Source of the DNA: Candidatus Wallbacteria bacterium
Lineage (GTDB): Bacteria; Muiribacteriota; UBA6191; JACPRK01
Assembly: GCA_016190005.1 (NCBI GenBank)
Contig: JACPRK010000128.1
Coordinates: 26,490-90,489 of the forward strand
Length of the DNA stretch: 64,000 nt
Direction of reading: 5' to 3'
The position numbers and the translations under genes are program-made. Under the pieces are notes generated by a model. The model saw only the letters and a list, made by a program, of their open reading frames with translations. It was not told the origin of the DNA and did no database searches. This document shows, in pieces, positions 35,559 through 46,722 of the stretch. The first letter of the stretch is position 1. Each line of letters starts with the position of its first letter.

Positions 35559-35572
35559 TTCGGGTCCTCCTC

Positions 35573-35758
35573 CTACCAGCTGGACTTCACGACGCCGGGA
35601 ATCATCCCGTGGGAAGCGAGGTCACGGAAACAGATGCGGCAGATGGCGAACTTTCGCATGTAGGAGCGAGGCCGACCGCAGAGCTTGCACCGGTTATAGC
35701 TGCGGACGGGGAACTTGGGGCTCCGCGACCACTTGGTGATGAGTGCCTTCTTGGCCAC
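35573..35758 (-). CDS. rpsN: 30S ribosomal protein S14 type Z (zinc-containing)
   Basis: 61 residues from a GTG ([19 protein letters not shown]); the frame is open further upstream inside rplE. Cys24, Cys27, Cys40 and Cys43 (CKLCGRP ... CRIC) give the zinc site, and the short length marks the type Z form rather than the 100-residue C- form. Its start lies 3 bp from the rplE stop. Confidence 0.97.
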   Translation of the reverse strand: MAKKALITKWSRSPKFPVRSYNRCKLCGRPRSYMRKFAICRICFRDLASHGMIPGVVKSSW

Positions 35759-35760
35759 TG

Positions 35761-36315
35761 TCAGTTGCCTCCTTCGACCTTGCGGAAGGGCATGCCGAGC
35801 TCGGTGAGCAGCTCCCGGCATTCGATATCGTTCTTGGCGGTAGTGACGATCGAGATGTTCATGCCGCGAATACGCTCGACCTTGTCGTACTTGATCTCGG
35901 GGAAAATCAGCTGTTCGCGGACGCCGAGGTTGTAGCTGCCTCTGCCGTCGAAGGCCTTCTCGCTCACGCCGCGGAAGTCGCGGACTCGAGGCAAGGCCAG
36001 GTTGAACAGCTTGTCCAGGAAGGCCCACATTCGCGCACGCCGCAGCGTCACGAAGCAGCCCACTGCCTGGTTCTTGCGGAGCTTGAAGTTGGCAACCGAC
36101 TGCTTGGCCTTCGTGATGACAGGCTTCTGGCCGGTGACCGCCTTCAACTCATCCAGGGTGGTCTCCATCAGCTTGGCGTTTTCGCGAGCGTCGCCGACGC
36201 CCACGTTGACGGTCACCTTGAGCACCCGGGGAACCTGCATCTGGTTCTTGTACCCGAACTTCTCGCTCAGGCGGCGTCTCACCTCGCCGTAGTACTTCTC
36301 TTCAAGTCTAAGCAT
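35761..36315 (-). CDS. rplE: 50S ribosomal protein L5
   Basis: 184 residues; [55 protein letters not shown] and the C-terminal [28 protein letters not shown] identify the 5S rRNA-binding protein. Confidence 0.98.
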   Translation of the reverse strand: MLRLEEKYYGEVRRRLSEKFGYKNQMQVPRVLKVTVNVGVGDARENAKLMETTLDELKAVTGQKPVITKAKQSVANFKLRKNQAVGCFVTLRRARMWAFLDKLFNLALPRVRDFRGVSEKAFDGRGSYNLGVREQLIFPEIKYDKVERIRGMNISIVTTAKNDIECRELLTELGMPFRKVEGGN

Positions 36316-36335
36316 CGTAGTTCAATCTCCTGTGC

Positions 36336-36725
36336 TCAGGCGCGATCGATCTGCTCGTCGCACTTCTTGCAGATCCGCACCCTCTTCTCGCCCACCTCTT
36401 CACGGCGAGCGGCCGTGGTCTGTCCGCATCGCGGGCAGACGAGTCGCACGTTCGAGATGTGGAGAGGATTCTCCTTCTCGATGATGCCGCCCTTCTGCAG
36501 CCGCTGAGTCGGCCGCTGGTGGCGCTTGACGATGTTCACGCGCTCCACCAGAACGCGCTCGGTCTCGGGGTAGACGAGCATGACGCGACCGGTGCGCCCC
36601 TTGCTCTTGCCGGCCAGCACCTTCACGGTGTCGCCCTTCTTCACGGGCATCGTGCGGAACTTCTTGGCCTCCTCGACCTTGGCCCGCTCCAGGCGCCGTT
36701 GGCGTCGAATGTGTCCAGTAAGCAT
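36336..36725 (-). CDS. rplX: 50S ribosomal protein L24 with C-terminal zinc ribbon
   Basis: 129 residues. The KOW domain (KKGDTVKVLAGKSKGRTGRVMLVYPETERVLVERVNIVKRH) is followed by LHISNVRLVCPRCGQTTAARREEVGEKRVRICKKCDEQID. The two CxxC pairs in this tail form a likely zinc ribbon, seen in a subset of bacteria and absent from E. coli L24. The 15 extra residues account for the length. Confidence 0.97.
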   Translation of the reverse strand: MLTGHIRRQRRLERAKVEEAKKFRTMPVKKGDTVKVLAGKSKGRTGRVMLVYPETERVLVERVNIVKRHQRPTQRLQKGGIIEKENPLHISNVRLVCPRCGQTTAARREEVGEKRVRICKKCDEQIDRA

Positions 36726-36736
36726 TGCCTAACTCC

Positions 36737-37105
36737 TCACAGCACCTCGGCTGCCAGCGAGATGATCTTCATGTAGTTCTTGGCGCGCAGCTCGCGGGCC
36801 ACAGGGCCGAAAACGCGCGTGCCGACGGGGTTCAGATCGTCCTTGATCAGGACGGCGGCGTTGTCGTCGAACCGGATCTCGGTGCCATCCTTGCGGCGGA
36901 TCCCGAATCGGCTCCGCACGATCACGGCCTTCACCTTGTCCTTCTTCTTCACGGTTCCGCCCGGCTGAGCCTCCTTCACGGAGCACTTCACAATATCACC
37001 CACCCGGGCGTATCGCCGGCCCGTTCCGCCGTAAATCGCGAAGATTCTCATCTTCTTGGCGCCGGAGTTGTCGGCCACCTTCAGGTTCGTGAACAGGGGA
37101 ATCAT
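36737..37105 (-). CDS. rplN: 50S ribosomal protein L14
   Basis: 122 residues, the universal length. [39 protein letters not shown] and the C-terminal [28 protein letters not shown] are diagnostic. Confidence 0.98.
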   Translation of the reverse strand: MIPLFTNLKVADNSGAKKMRIFAIYGGTGRRYARVGDIVKCSVKEAQPGGTVKKKDKVKAVIVRSRFGIRRKDGTEIRFDDNAAVLIKDDLNPVGTRVFGPVARELRAKNYMKIISLAAEVL

Positions 37106-37166
37106 CTTAGTCTCCTCGAAGCCCGCCGGACCGCTGGTCCGCCGCGAGCTCTGCGGCGATCCGCCG

Positions 37167-37439
37167 CTACTGTGCCTTCTGGACGACCCGCAGCACGGCC
37201 CAGCGCTTGCGCCGGGAGAGCGGGCGGCTCGGAACGATTTCGACCACGTCTCCGACGGAGCAGCTGTTCTGCTCGTCGTGTGCCAGGTACTTCTTGTGCC
37301 TCTTCATGGTCTTCTTGTAGAGCGGGTGCTTCTTGAGGCGCTCGACCTCCACCACCGCCGTCTTGTCCATGGCGGTGCTGACGACAGAGCCCGTCAGGCT
37401 CTTCTCGACGCGCGCGCTCGTCTTGCTCTCCTCGGTCAT
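37167..37439 (-). CDS. rpsQ: 30S ribosomal protein S17
   Basis: 90 residues; [66 protein letters not shown] is the S17 OB-fold core. Its start overlaps the rpmC stop (ATGA). Confidence 0.98.
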   Translation of the reverse strand: MTEESKTSARVEKSLTGSVVSTAMDKTAVVEVERLKKHPLYKKTMKRHKKYLAHDEQNSCSVGDVVEIVPSRPLSRRKRWAVLRVVQKAQ

Positions 37440-37659
37440 TTCCTTCCTCCCGCGGTCTCACTGCCGCCGGTAGTAGCCGCCGTTCGCTGGTGCATCACGG
37501 TCAGCACCCGCGCCAGGTCGCGGCGCACCTGCCGGATCCGGTCCACCTTCTCCAACTGACCGGTCGCCAGCTGGAACCGCAGGTTGAAGAGCTCGTCCTT
37601 GAAGCCGCGGTACTTGTCCGCCAGCTCCTCGGGCGTCAGCTCCTTGAGTTCTTTTGCCT

Positions 37660-37663
<4 letters not shown>
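37436..37663 (-). CDS. rpmC: 50S ribosomal protein L29
   Basis: 75 residues from a TTG that overlaps the rplP stop (TTGA), with GGGGGTGG upstream. [53 protein letters not shown] is the L29 helical hairpin near the peptide exit tunnel. Confidence 0.97.
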
Positions 37664-38088
<425 letters not shown>

Positions 38089-38116
38089 GATGCGGATTCT
38101 CCTTTGTGTCCCCCCG

Positions 38117-38860
38117 CTAGCGGGCGGCGGCCTGAGCCGGGACCTTCTTGAGCTCCGGAAGCACTTCGCCCCGGAAGACCCAGGTCTTGACGCCGATCTT
38201 CCCGAAGGTCGTGTGGGCCTCCGAGAATCCGTAGTCGATATCCGCCCTGAGCGTGTGCAGCGGCACGCGCCCTTCCTTGTTCCACTCCACGCGGCTCATT
38301 TCCGCGCCGCCCAGGCGTCCGGCCACCATGACCTTGATGCCCTTCACGCCCATCTTGCGGGCCCGGGTGATCGCCTGCTTGATCGCACGGCGGAAGCTGA
38401 TGCGCTTCTCGAGCTGGAAAGCGATGCTCTCGGAGACCAGCTTGGCGTTGGTCGCGAAATCCTTCACTTCCTTGACGTTCAGGAAGACCTGCTTGTACTC
38501 CATCCCCTCGAGCTCCCGGCGCAGCTGCTCCACGTCGGCGCCGCCCCGGCCGATGATGATGCCGGGCTTGGCCGTGAAGATCGTGATCTTCACGCTCTTG
38601 TCCGTCTTGCGCTCGATGTAGACGTTCGATACGCCCGACTCCTCGAGCCGCTTGTTGGTCTTCTGCTCGCGGCCGGGGCGCTCGCCCTTCTTGCGGGCGA
38701 GGTCCTTGGCGAACTTGCGGCGCACGAATTCGTGAATTGCGTTGCGCAGCTTCACGTCGGCCAGCAGGAAGTCCGAGTAGTTTTTCTCGGCGTACCAGTT
38801 GGAGTTCCAGCCGCGGTTGATGCCGACCCGAAGGCCGATTGGATTGACTTTCTGACCCAC
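38117..38860 (-). CDS. rpsC: 30S ribosomal protein S3
   Basis: 247 residues; [24 protein letters not shown] at the N terminus, KH domain [19 protein letters not shown], and C-terminal [55 protein letters not shown] short Ala-rich tail ends the protein. Confidence 0.98.
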   Translation of the reverse strand: MGQKVNPIGLRVGINRGWNSNWYAEKNYSDFLLADVKLRNAIHEFVRRKFAKDLARKKGERPGREQKTNKRLEESGVSNVYIERKTDKSVKITIFTAKPGIIIGRGGADVEQLRRELEGMEYKQVFLNVKEVKDFATNAKLVSESIAFQLEKRISFRRAIKQAITRARKMGVKGIKVMVAGRLGGAEMSRVEWNKEGRVPLHTLRADIDYGFSEAHTTFGKIGVKTWVFRGEVLPELKKVPAQAAAR

Positions 38861-38873
38861 GTCTCGTCCTCCT

Positions 38874-39281
38874 TCAGGACACCTCTCCCAGCACGATCGT
38901 CGCCCGGCAGGTTCGCTTCGAGATGCGATCCGCCCTGCCGCGAGCCCGAGGCATGACGCGCTTCATCGTGGGGCCCTCGTCGACCATGACGGTCTTGACG
39001 TAGAGCTGTTCGGGTTTCAACTGCTTGGTGTCCTGGGCGTTGGCGATCGCGCTCTTGAGCAGCCTGAGCGTCGTCACCGCCGCCTTTCGCCTCGTGAACT
39101 GCAGGACATAGAGCGCCTTGGGCGCCGGCAGCCCGCGGATCATGTCCGCGATAAGCCGCCCCTTCCTGGCGGAGTACCTCAGGAACCGGCCCGTGGCCAC
39201 GGCCACGCCCGGCGCCTTGGCCGATTCCGCCCGCTCGCGCCGGATCACGCTGTTGGGCTTCTTGGTTGTTGTCTCACTCAT
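38874..39281 (-). CDS. rplV: 50S ribosomal protein L22
   Basis: 135 residues; core GRFLRYSARKGRLIADMIRGLPAPKALYVLQFTRRKAA and C-terminal hairpin EGPTMKRVMPRARGRADRISKRTCRATIVL, which lines the exit tunnel. It has a 20-residue N-terminal extension (ETTTKKPNSVIRRERAESAK) beyond the E. coli form. Confidence 0.97.
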   Translation of the reverse strand: MSETTTKKPNSVIRRERAESAKAPGVAVATGRFLRYSARKGRLIADMIRGLPAPKALYVLQFTRRKAAVTTLRLLKSAIANAQDTKQLKPEQLYVKTVMVDEGPTMKRVMPRARGRADRISKRTCRATIVLGEVS

Positions 39282-39296
39282 CTGGCGTTACCTCGA

Positions 39297-39602
39297 TCAC
39301 TTCAGAGCGACGGTCCGCTCGCCCTTGGCGCTGCCCGAGTGGCCTCGGAACGTGCGCGTGGGAGCGAACTCCCCGAGCTTGTGGCCGACCATGTTCTCGG
39401 TGACGAACACGGGAACGTGCTTGCGGCCGTTGTGCACGGCGATCGTGTGCCCGACCATGGCCGGGTAGATCGTCGACGCCCTCGACCAGGTCTTCAGAAC
39501 GACTTTCTTCTTGTCGCGGTTGAGCTCCTCGACCCGCTTCAAAAGCTTCGGTTCGACGAAGGGAGCCTTGCGCGCCTTCACGGTGTTCTCGTTGGCTTCC
39601 AT
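39297..39602 (-). CDS. rpsS: 30S ribosomal protein S19
   Basis: 101 residues from [83 protein letters not shown] is the S19 core. It starts 5 bp after the rplB stop. Confidence 0.98.
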   Translation of the reverse strand: MEANENTVKARKAPFVEPKLLKRVEELNRDKKKVVLKTWSRASTIYPAMVGHTIAVHNGRKHVPVFVTENMVGHKLGEFAPTRTFRGHSGSAKGERTVALK

Positions 39603-39607
39603 CGGGA

Positions 39608-40435
<828 letters not shown>

Positions 40436-40445
40436 CTCGATTACC

Positions 40446-40736
40446 TCACACCTTCTCGAAGAAGTCGATCGTCTCGCCTGCGGCCAGCGTCACGATCGCC
40501 TTCCTCCAGTCACTGGTCATGCCGCTCGAACGGCCGAGGCGCTTGAACTTGCCGCGGACCTTCTGCGTGTTGACGCTGACCACCTTCACCTTGAACAGCT
40601 TCTCGACGGCTTGCTTGATCTCGATCTTGCTCGCCCCGGCGAGCACACGAAACCGGTACTTGCCGAGGTTGTTCTCCGCGTACGCCTTTTCGGAGACGAC
40701 CGGAGCCAGGATGATGTCCTGCGGTTCTCGGTTCAT
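40446..40736 (-). CDS. rplW: 50S ribosomal protein L23
   Basis: 96 residues; [57 protein letters not shown] is the L23 signature, the tunnel-exit docking site for trigger factor and SRP. Its ATG overlaps the rplD stop. Confidence 0.98.
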   Translation of the reverse strand: MNREPQDIILAPVVSEKAYAENNLGKYRFRVLAGASKIEIKQAVEKLFKVKVVSVNTQKVRGKFKRLGRSSGMTSDWRKAIVTLAAGETIDFFEKV

Positions 40737-41362
40737 TCGCCGAACACCTCCTCGATCTTGCGCGCCGCATCCTCGAAGAGGATCACGCGCTCGAAGTTCA
40801 ACAGGTCGTGGGGATTGATGTTGGAGAGCACCAGCGCCTTGGCCGTGGGCAGGTTGCGCACGGACCGCTCGAAGTTCTCGTTGCGGTCGGCCAGCACGAA
40901 GAGGGTCTTCGTGCCGGAGGCCTCCAGCTTCGCCAGGAGCGCCACGGCGCTCTTCGTCTTGGGGCCGTCAAAGCTGACCGGCGCGATCACGCTCAGCTGT
41001 CCGTTCTTGACCTTGTCGGCCAGGATCGAGCGCAGCGCGGCCCGCCGAACCTTGCGCGGCAGCGACTGGTAGTGATTGCGGAAGTCGGGGCCCATCGCGA
41101 TACCGCCCTTTCTCCAGAGCGGGCTGCGGGTCGAGCCAGCGCGTGCCCGGCCCGTTCCCTTCTGCTTCCACGGCTTCTTGCCGCCGCCACGCACTTCAGC
41201 CCGGTCCTTGGTGGTCGGGTTGGCGCGGCGCTTGTTGCCCAGCTGCCGCAAGACCGAGGCGAAAACCGCCTGCGAGTTGACCTCGACGGCGAAGACGCTG
41301 TCGGCCAGTGTCGCCTCTCCGGCGGCAGCGCCGGTGTTGTCGAATTTCTTGACGCTAACCAT
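40733..41362 (-). CDS. rplD: 50S ribosomal protein L4
   Basis: 209 residues; exit-tunnel loop RGGGKKPWKQKGTGRARAGSTRSPLWRKGG and C-terminal TKTLFVLADRNENFERSVRNLPTAKALVLSNINPHDLLNFERVIL are diagnostic. L4 represses the S10 operon in gammaproteobacteria; no such leader is recognisable here. Confidence 0.98.
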   Translation of the reverse strand: MVSVKKFDNTGAAAGEATLADSVFAVEVNSQAVFASVLRQLGNKRRANPTTKDRAEVRGGGKKPWKQKGTGRARAGSTRSPLWRKGGIAMGPDFRNHYQSLPRKVRRAALRSILADKVKNGQLSVIAPVSFDGPKTKSAVALLAKLEASGTKTLFVLADRNENFERSVRNLPTAKALVLSNINPHDLLNFERVILFEDAARKIEEVFGE

Positions 41363-41380
41363 TGTTCCTCATCCTCCGGC

Positions 41381-42004
41381 TCAGCCGAGCAGCACGGTCA
41401 CGAAACCGTTGATCGGGCCCGGGACGGCGCCGCGGACGTACAGGAGGTTCTTGTCGGGATCGACCTTGACGACGACCAGGTTGCGGGCCGTCACCTGCCG
41501 ATGACCCATGTGGCCGGCCATGCGCTTGCCCTTGTGGACTTCGCCAGGCGTGGTGCGGCAACCGACTGCCCCCGGGGCGCGATGGAAGTTGGAGCCGTGG
41601 GTGCGGCCGCCGCCCCCGAATCCGTGGCGCCTCACGACGCCCTGGAAGCCTTTGCCCTTGCTGGTGCCGGTCACCTTGACCTGCTTGGCCTTCTCGAAGA
41701 CCTTCACATTGAGCACCGTTCCGACCGCAGGCAGCTTGCCGGCCTCGAGCGGGCGGAACTCCTTGAGCACGCGCTGGGCAGGGACGTTCAACTTGGAGAA
41801 GCGCTCCTTGATCGCTTTCGGGAGCTTCTTCTTGGTCAGCTCGTCGAAGCCGACCTGCACCGCCTCGTATCCGTCGTTGGCGGCCGTCTTGACCTGAACG
41901 ACCGGACAGGGGCCGGCCTGGATGACGGTCACGGGTGTCACCGTGCCGTCCTGGGCAAAGAGCTGGGTCATGCCCATCTTCTTGCCAATGAGCCCGTTGA
42001 TCAT
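41381..42004 (-). CDS. rplC: 50S ribosomal protein L3
   Basis: 207 residues; GLIGKKMGMTQLFAQDGTVTPVTVIQAGPCPVVQ, the loop RRHGFGGGGRTHGSNFHRAPGAVGCRTTPGEVHKGKRMAGHMG with its near-active-site glutamine/histidine region, and a C-terminal VRGAVPGPINGFVTV. It is the first gene of the S10 segment here, 214 bp after rpsJ, with its own promoter. Confidence 0.98.
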   Translation of the reverse strand: MINGLIGKKMGMTQLFAQDGTVTPVTVIQAGPCPVVQVKTAANDGYEAVQVGFDELTKKKLPKAIKERFSKLNVPAQRVLKEFRPLEAGKLPAVGTVLNVKVFEKAKQVKVTGTSKGKGFQGVVRRHGFGGGGRTHGSNFHRAPGAVGCRTTPGEVHKGKRMAGHMGHRQVTARNLVVVKVDPDKNLLYVRGAVPGPINGFVTVLLG

Positions 42005-42154
42005 GTCGTGTACTCCTTGTTCCGCGGACCCGCCCCACCCCGATCACGGCCCGGGCGTGGCCGTCGGATCTTCGGTGGATTCAGGTCCTGTGAGCGATTG
42101 GGGCAGATTCCGTTTCGAGCGCCGTCGCGTGCTGCCCGCTGCGAGAAGCGCGGG

Positions 42155-42183
42155 ATTATACCAGAGAGCACGCCTCTTGAAAA
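42155..42183 (-). promoter_or_regulatory. Promoter of the rplC-led S10/spc segment
   Basis: Perfect minus-strand -10 TATAAT (42160-42155) with TTTTCA (42183-42178) 17 bp upstream. Transcription would start near 42148, leaving a leader of about 140 bases before rplC. It lies downstream of rpsJ, so rpsJ is transcribed with fusA. Confidence 0.7.
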
Positions 42184-42218
42184 GGCCGTCGACGAAAATT
42201 CTGGTCCGCCCTCCTGGT

Positions 42219-42527
<309 letters not shown>

Positions 42528-42541
42528 GGGGTTGCCTCCGT

Positions 42542-44701
42542 CTAGCCCTTCACGCGAGCCACGATCTCCTCCGCAAGGCTCGCAGGCACGATGTCGTAAT
42601 GATCGAACTGCATGGTGTAGTTGGCGCGGCCCTGGGACAGCGACCGCATCGCCGTCGCGTAGCCGAAGAGCTTCGACAGCGGCGCGTACGCGCTGATGAC
42701 CTGCAGCCGGCCCCGGGGATTCATCCCGAGGATCTGGCCACGTCGGGCATTGAGGTCGCCGATGATGTCGCCCATGAACTCGTCGGGGACGATGACCTCG
42801 AGCTTCATGATCGGTTCGATGATGGCCGGCGAGGCCTGCCTCATCGCGTTCTTGAGGCCGATCGATGCCGCAATCCGGAACGCCATGTCGGAGCTGTCCA
42901 CCTCGTGGTAGCTGCCGAACACCAGCTGGACCCTGAGGTCCTTGACCGGGAAGCTCGCCAGCACGCCGGTCTCCAGCGCGTCCTTGACGCCATGCTCGCA
43001 GCTGCCGATGAACTCGCGCGGGATGACGCCGCCCTGGATCTTGTTCTCGAAGGTGAACCCGCCGCCGCGCGGCATCGGCTCCACTTCGAGGACCACGTGG
43101 CCGTACTGCCCGTGACCGCCCGACTGCTTGACGTACTTGCCCTCGGCCTTGGCCGGCCTTGTGATGGTCTCACAGTAGGCCACCTGCGGCTTGCCGACGA
43201 CGGCCTTCACCTTGTGCTCGCGCTGGAGGCGGTCGACGACGATCTCCAGGTGGAGCTCGCCCATCCCGCGGATCAGCGTCTGCCCGGTGTCGGTGTCCGT
43301 CTTCAACCTCAGGGACGGATCCTCCTCGAGCATCTTCTGCAGCGCGTTGGTGAGCTTGTCCTGGTCGCCCTGGGTCTCGGGCTCCACGGCTACGTCGATG
43401 ACGGGCTCGGGGAACTCCATGCGCTCCAGGATGATCGGGTTGTCCTCGTCACAGAGCGTATCGCCGGTGGTCACCTTGCGGACGCCGACGACCGCGACGA
43501 TGTCGCCGGCGGTGGCCTCCTCGATGTCCTCACGCTTGTTGGCGTGCATGCGGAGCATGCGGCTGATGCGCTCCTTGGTGTTCTTCACCGAGTTGTAGAC
43601 GTAGCTGCCGGCCGCAAGCGTGCCCGAGTAGATGCGGATGTAGGTGAGCTTGCCCACGAACGGGTCGGTCTGGATCTTGAAGGCCAGCCCCGAAAACGGC
43701 TCCTGGGGCGACGGCGCACGAGAAAGCGTGTCCGTGGAACCCGGGACCACTCCGGGAATGGCCGGAACGTCCATCGGCGAGGGAAGATAGTCCGTCACCG
43801 CGTCCAGCACCGGCTGCACACCGATGTTGCGGAGTGCGGCGCAGGCCAGAACGGGGACGACCTTCCCTTCGATCGTCGCCTTGCGGATCGCCGGAATCGT
43901 CTGGTCGGGGCCGATCTCGCGGCCCTCCATGTACGCTTCCAGCAACCCGTCGTCGAAGTGAGTCAGCGAATCGATCAGATCGTGGTGGGCCTTGTCGGCC
44001 GCTTCCTTGAGCTCGGCGGGAACAGCCACAGTCTCGAAAGAAGCGCCCAGATCCTGGGCCTTCCAGACGTACGCAACCATGCGGACAACGTCGACCACGC
44101 CGACGAAGCCATCCTCGGCACCGATCGGCAGCTGAATGGCGATCGGACGGGCGCCGAGCCGATCTTCGATCTGCTTGACGACCATGTCGAAGTCCGCACC
44201 TACGCGGTCCATCTTGTTGACCAGGGCCAGCCGGGGAACGCCGTACTTGTCGGCCTGCCGCCAGACGGTCTCGGACTGGGGTTCTACGCCGTCCACGGCG
44301 CTGAAGACGGCGATGGCGCCGTCCAGAACGCGCATCGAGCGCTCGACCTCGATCGTGAAATCCACGTGGCCGGGCGTATCAATGATGTTGATCCGGCTGT
44401 CTTTCCAGAAAGCGGTGGTGGCAGCGGAGGTGATGGTGATTCCGCGCTCCTGCTCCTGGACCATCCAGTCCATCGTGGCGGTGCCGTCGTGGACCTCGCC
44501 GATCTTGTAGAGCTTCCCCGTGTAGTAGAGGATGCGTTCGGTGATGGTCGTCTTGCCGGCGTCGATGTGCGCGCAGATTCCGATGTTGCGCAGCTTTCTC
44601 AGGTCTTCGCCGGCCTGCGGCTCGACGCCCTTTTTGGCGGCGGGCGCCTTCGATTTTTGAGACTCTTGTGTTGCGGTAGGTTCAGCTTCCACGAAACTCA
44701 T
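42542..44701 (-). CDS. fusA: Elongation factor G
   Basis: 719 residues, the GTPase that drives tRNA-mRNA translocation. G1 is AHIDAGKTT (about 43-51), with switch [10 protein letters not shown] and NKMD. Domains II to V follow, ending in [50 protein letters not shown] 30-residue hydrophilic N-terminal extension (rich in Glu, Lys, Gln, Ala) precedes the usual start at about [10 protein letters not shown]. Its upstream gap to rpsG (193 bp) holds short repeats. Confidence 0.97.
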   Translation of the reverse strand: MSFVEAEPTATQESQKSKAPAAKKGVEPQAGEDLRKLRNIGICAHIDAGKTTITERILYYTGKLYKIGEVHDGTATMDWMVQEQERGITITSAATTAFWKDSRINIIDTPGHVDFTIEVERSMRVLDGAIAVFSAVDGVEPQSETVWRQADKYGVPRLALVNKMDRVGADFDMVVKQIEDRLGARPIAIQLPIGAEDGFVGVVDVVRMVAYVWKAQDLGASFETVAVPAELKEAADKAHHDLIDSLTHFDDGLLEAYMEGREIGPDQTIPAIRKATIEGKVVPVLACAALRNIGVQPVLDAVTDYLPSPMDVPAIPGVVPGSTDTLSRAPSPQEPFSGLAFKIQTDPFVGKLTYIRIYSGTLAAGSYVYNSVKNTKERISRMLRMHANKREDIEEATAGDIVAVVGVRKVTTGDTLCDEDNPIILERMEFPEPVIDVAVEPETQGDQDKLTNALQKMLEEDPSLRLKTDTDTGQTLIRGMGELHLEIVVDRLQREHKVKAVVGKPQVAYCETITRPAKAEGKYVKQSGGHGQYGHVVLEVEPMPRGGGFTFENKIQGGVIPREFIGSCEHGVKDALETGVLASFPVKDLRVQLVFGSYHEVDSSDMAFRIAASIGLKNAMRQASPAIIEPIMKLEVIVPDEFMGDIIGDLNARRGQILGMNPRGRLQVISAYAPLSKLFGYATAMRSLSQGRANYTMQFDHYDIVPASLAEEIVARVKG

Positions 44702-44714
44702 TCCTGACAGTTAT

Positions 44715-44834
44715 GGGCTCGAGGCTAGGCTCGAGGCTTGGGACCCAGGTATCGGCCGCCGGCAGGACCGGTGGTGACACTCATGGTCTACGCCCCCGTG
44801 CGGCGATTCCAGCTTCCAGCTTCTAGCTTCTTTC
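44715..44834. repeat. Short repeats between rpsG and fusA
   Basis: Around 44715-44740 the 12-bp unit GGCTCGAGGCTA occurs twice, the second copy ending in TT instead of TA. At 44807-44834 four 7-mers (TTCCAGC, TTCCAGC, TTCTAGC, TTCTTTC) match the unit type seen at 4192-4240. No clear promoter is visible in this 193-bp gap. Confidence 0.75.
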
Positions 44835-44894
44835 CTTCAAATGTGCGGACCCTCTCGAGGCCACTTGGCGGGCGCGTCAACAGGGTCCGACCGC

Positions 44895-45368
44895 TTACCA
44901 GCGGTAGTGCGAGAAGGCGCGGTTGGCTTCTGCCATCTTGTGCACGTCTTCGCGCTTCTTGATCGAGAGCCCCTGACCCTTGGCGGCGTCGCTGAGCTCG
45001 CCGGCCAAGCGCTGCGAGAAGGTCTTCTCCTTGCGCGACCGGGAATGCGTGATCAGCCACCGGATAGCGAGCGTCAACTTCCTGGGGCCGCGCACTTCGA
45101 CGGGCACCTGGTAGGTCGAGCCGCCGACACGTCTGGACTTGACCTCGATGGCCGGCTTGACGTTCTCGACAGCCTGCTCGAAGGCCTTGTAGCCCTCCTG
45201 GATGTCGCCACCGGCGGACATCGACTTCACGGCGTCGTAGAACATGCGGCTCGCCAGCGTCTTCTTGCCGCTGAGCATGATCTTGTTGATGAAACGGGTC
45301 ACCAGCCGGCTGTTGAAAATCGGGTCCGGCTGAACCTCCCGCTTGAGTGCTGCGCGTCGTCTTGCCAC
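44895..45368 (-). CDS. rpsG: 30S ribosomal protein S7
   Basis: 157 residues from a GTG (VARRRAALKREVQPDPIFNSRLVTRFINKIM) with GGAGG seven bases upstream. S7 nucleates the 3' domain of 16S rRNA. GGSTYQVPVEVRGPRKLTLAIRWLI and the C-terminal KKREDVHKMAEANRAFSHYRW are diagnostic. The frame continues upstream into rpsL sequence, but the GTG fits the family N terminus. Confidence 0.97.
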   Translation of the reverse strand: MARRRAALKREVQPDPIFNSRLVTRFINKIMLSGKKTLASRMFYDAVKSMSAGGDIQEGYKAFEQAVENVKPAIEVKSRRVGGSTYQVPVEVRGPRKLTLAIRWLITHSRSRKEKTFSQRLAGELSDAAKGQGLSIKKREDVHKMAEANRAFSHYRW

Positions 45369-45406
45369 TGCTATCCTCCGCTCGAAAAATTGGCTTTGAA
45401 AAGAGC

Positions 45407-45781
45407 TTACTTCTTGGGCCGCTTGGCACCGTACTTGGACCGGCCCTTGCGCCGACCCTCCACGCCTGCGGTGTCGAGGACACCTCGGATGATGTGGTAG
45501 CGCACGCCTGGCAGGTCCTTCACGCGACCGCCGCGAATCAGGACAATCGAGTGCTCCTGCAGGTTGTGGCCGATCCCCGGGATGTAGCCCGTTACTTCGA
45601 TTCCATTGGTGAGCCGGATACGGGCGACCTTGCGCAGCGCCGAGTTCGGCTTCTTGGGCGTCGTGGTCCACACGCGAGTGCAGACTCCACGCTTCTGCGG
45701 ACAGCCCTGCAGCGCCGGTGCATCCGGCTTGTTGCTCGGCTTGATCCGCTTGTGTCTGACCAGCTGATTGATTGTCGGCAT
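45407..45781 (-). CDS. rpsL: 30S ribosomal protein S12
   Basis: 124 residues from [13 protein letters not shown]. Decoding-centre loops [18 protein letters not shown] and [17 protein letters not shown] carry the conserved lysines and the aspartate of the usual methylthiolation site. First gene of the str operon, with GGAGG seven to ten bases before the ATG and a strong promoter upstream. Confidence 0.98.
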   Translation of the reverse strand: MPTINQLVRHKRIKPSNKPDAPALQGCPQKRGVCTRVWTTTPKKPNSALRKVARIRLTNGIEVTGYIPGIGHNLQEHSIVLIRGGRVKDLPGVRYHIIRGVLDTAGVEGRRKGRSKYGAKRPKK

Positions 45782-45834
45782 CCGGAAAATCCTCCAAAGA
45801 CGGCGAAACCACACGCCGTGTGATAGGGAGCCGG

Positions 45835-45863
45835 ATTGTAGCAGCCCCCACTCGCCCTGTCAA
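45835..45863 (-). promoter_or_regulatory. Promoter of the str operon (rpsL-rpsG-fusA-rpsJ)
   Basis: Consensus minus-strand TTGACA (45863-45858), 17-bp spacer and TACAAT (45840-45835). The leader would be about 47 bases and includes an ACACGGCGTGT palindrome near 45811-45821. Confidence 0.8.
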
Positions 45864-46009
45864 GCATGAACAAGGCCAAGATTTCTCACCTCGTCATGGC
45901 CCGCGGTGACCGCGCTCACTGCGCCGCTGCGGCGTGCGTGCTAGTGTGCAGCTCTTCGAAATCCCCGCCCACTACTCTACACTCACGACCCTTCCACAGG
46001 AGGCCCCCC

Positions 46010-46558
46010 ATGTCAGCCTATCGAGTTCTCGCCCTGGCCGCCCTCTGCGCCGCCCCGCTAGTGGCCGGCGATTTCGGAGTTCGCCCCGTCTATCCGGCCG
46101 TCACGCTCGACGAGGTCCAGGACCGCATCGAAACTCTCGACGGTAAGACCGTCCGGCTCGAAGGGACCATCCGGGACGTCTGCCAGAAGAAGGGCTGCTG
46201 GCTGGTCGTCGGCGAAGGAAAGCGCACCATGCGCGTCCGCTTCAAGGACTACGGCTTCTTCGTGCCCAAGAACGCGGCGGGCAAGAAGGTCATCCTGGAA
46301 GGCGTCGTCACCGCCCAGACCCTGAGCGAGGAAGAAGCCCGTCATTACGCCTCGGAGTCGCGCGGCGGCCGCCCCGATCGCATCCGAGGCCCCCAGAAGG
46401 CCATCGGCATGATGGCCGACGGAGTCTGGATCGAAGGCATGGAGGCACCCGGCGGGAAGGCCCCGATGGCCACCCCCGAGTCCGGGGGCCAGGAGGCCGG
46501 TTCGGGTTCAGACGCCGGCTCGGGCTCCGACGCAGGCTCCGGTTCCTCGCGGCACTGA
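46010..46558 (+). CDS. Secreted DUF4920-like protein
   Basis: 182 residues from an ATG preceded by AGGAGG. A signal peptide (MSAYRVLALAALCAAPLVAG) is followed by a small OB-like domain with GKTVRLEGTIRDVCQKKGCWLVVGEGKRTMRVRFKDYGFFVPKNAAGKKVILEGVV. The CxxxxCWxxV pattern is typical of DUF4920, whose function is unknown but which often carries this cysteine pair. The tail is low complexity, with two and a half GSGSDA repeats. It stands alone on the plus strand between two ribosomal/polymerase blocks. Confidence 0.85.
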   Translation: MSAYRVLALAALCAAPLVAGDFGVRPVYPAVTLDEVQDRIETLDGKTVRLEGTIRDVCQKKGCWLVVGEGKRTMRVRFKDYGFFVPKNAAGKKVILEGVVTAQTLSEEEARHYASESRGGRPDRIRGPQKAIGMMADGVWIEGMEAPGGKAPMATPESGGQEAGSGSDAGSGSDAGSGSSRH

Positions 46559-46561
46559 CAG

Positions 46562-46610
46562 CAGGCTTCAGGCTTCAGGGGCCAGGCTTCAGAGGTCGGG
46601 CCTCGGGGGC
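46562..46610. repeat. Heptanucleotide array, CAGGCTT type
   Basis: Seven consecutive 7-mers: CAGGCTT twice, CAGGGGC, CAGGCTT, CAGAGGT, CGGGCCT and CGGGGGC. It starts four bases after the stop codon of the DUF4920-like gene. The unit matches the array at 33226-33288. Confidence 0.88.
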
Positions 46611-46722
46611 ACGCCTGCGTTCGTGTCGGGCGCGGGAATTCGGGCGGAGCTGTCCAGCGGTCGCAGGCCTCGCACTCTCGGCCGCTTGTGCTAGGCTCTT
46701 GGACGGTATACGGAGGTAGCGC

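Noticed and set aside
42599..44707. A 702-codon plus-strand frame
   Set aside because: Full antisense of fusA with no independent coding sign.
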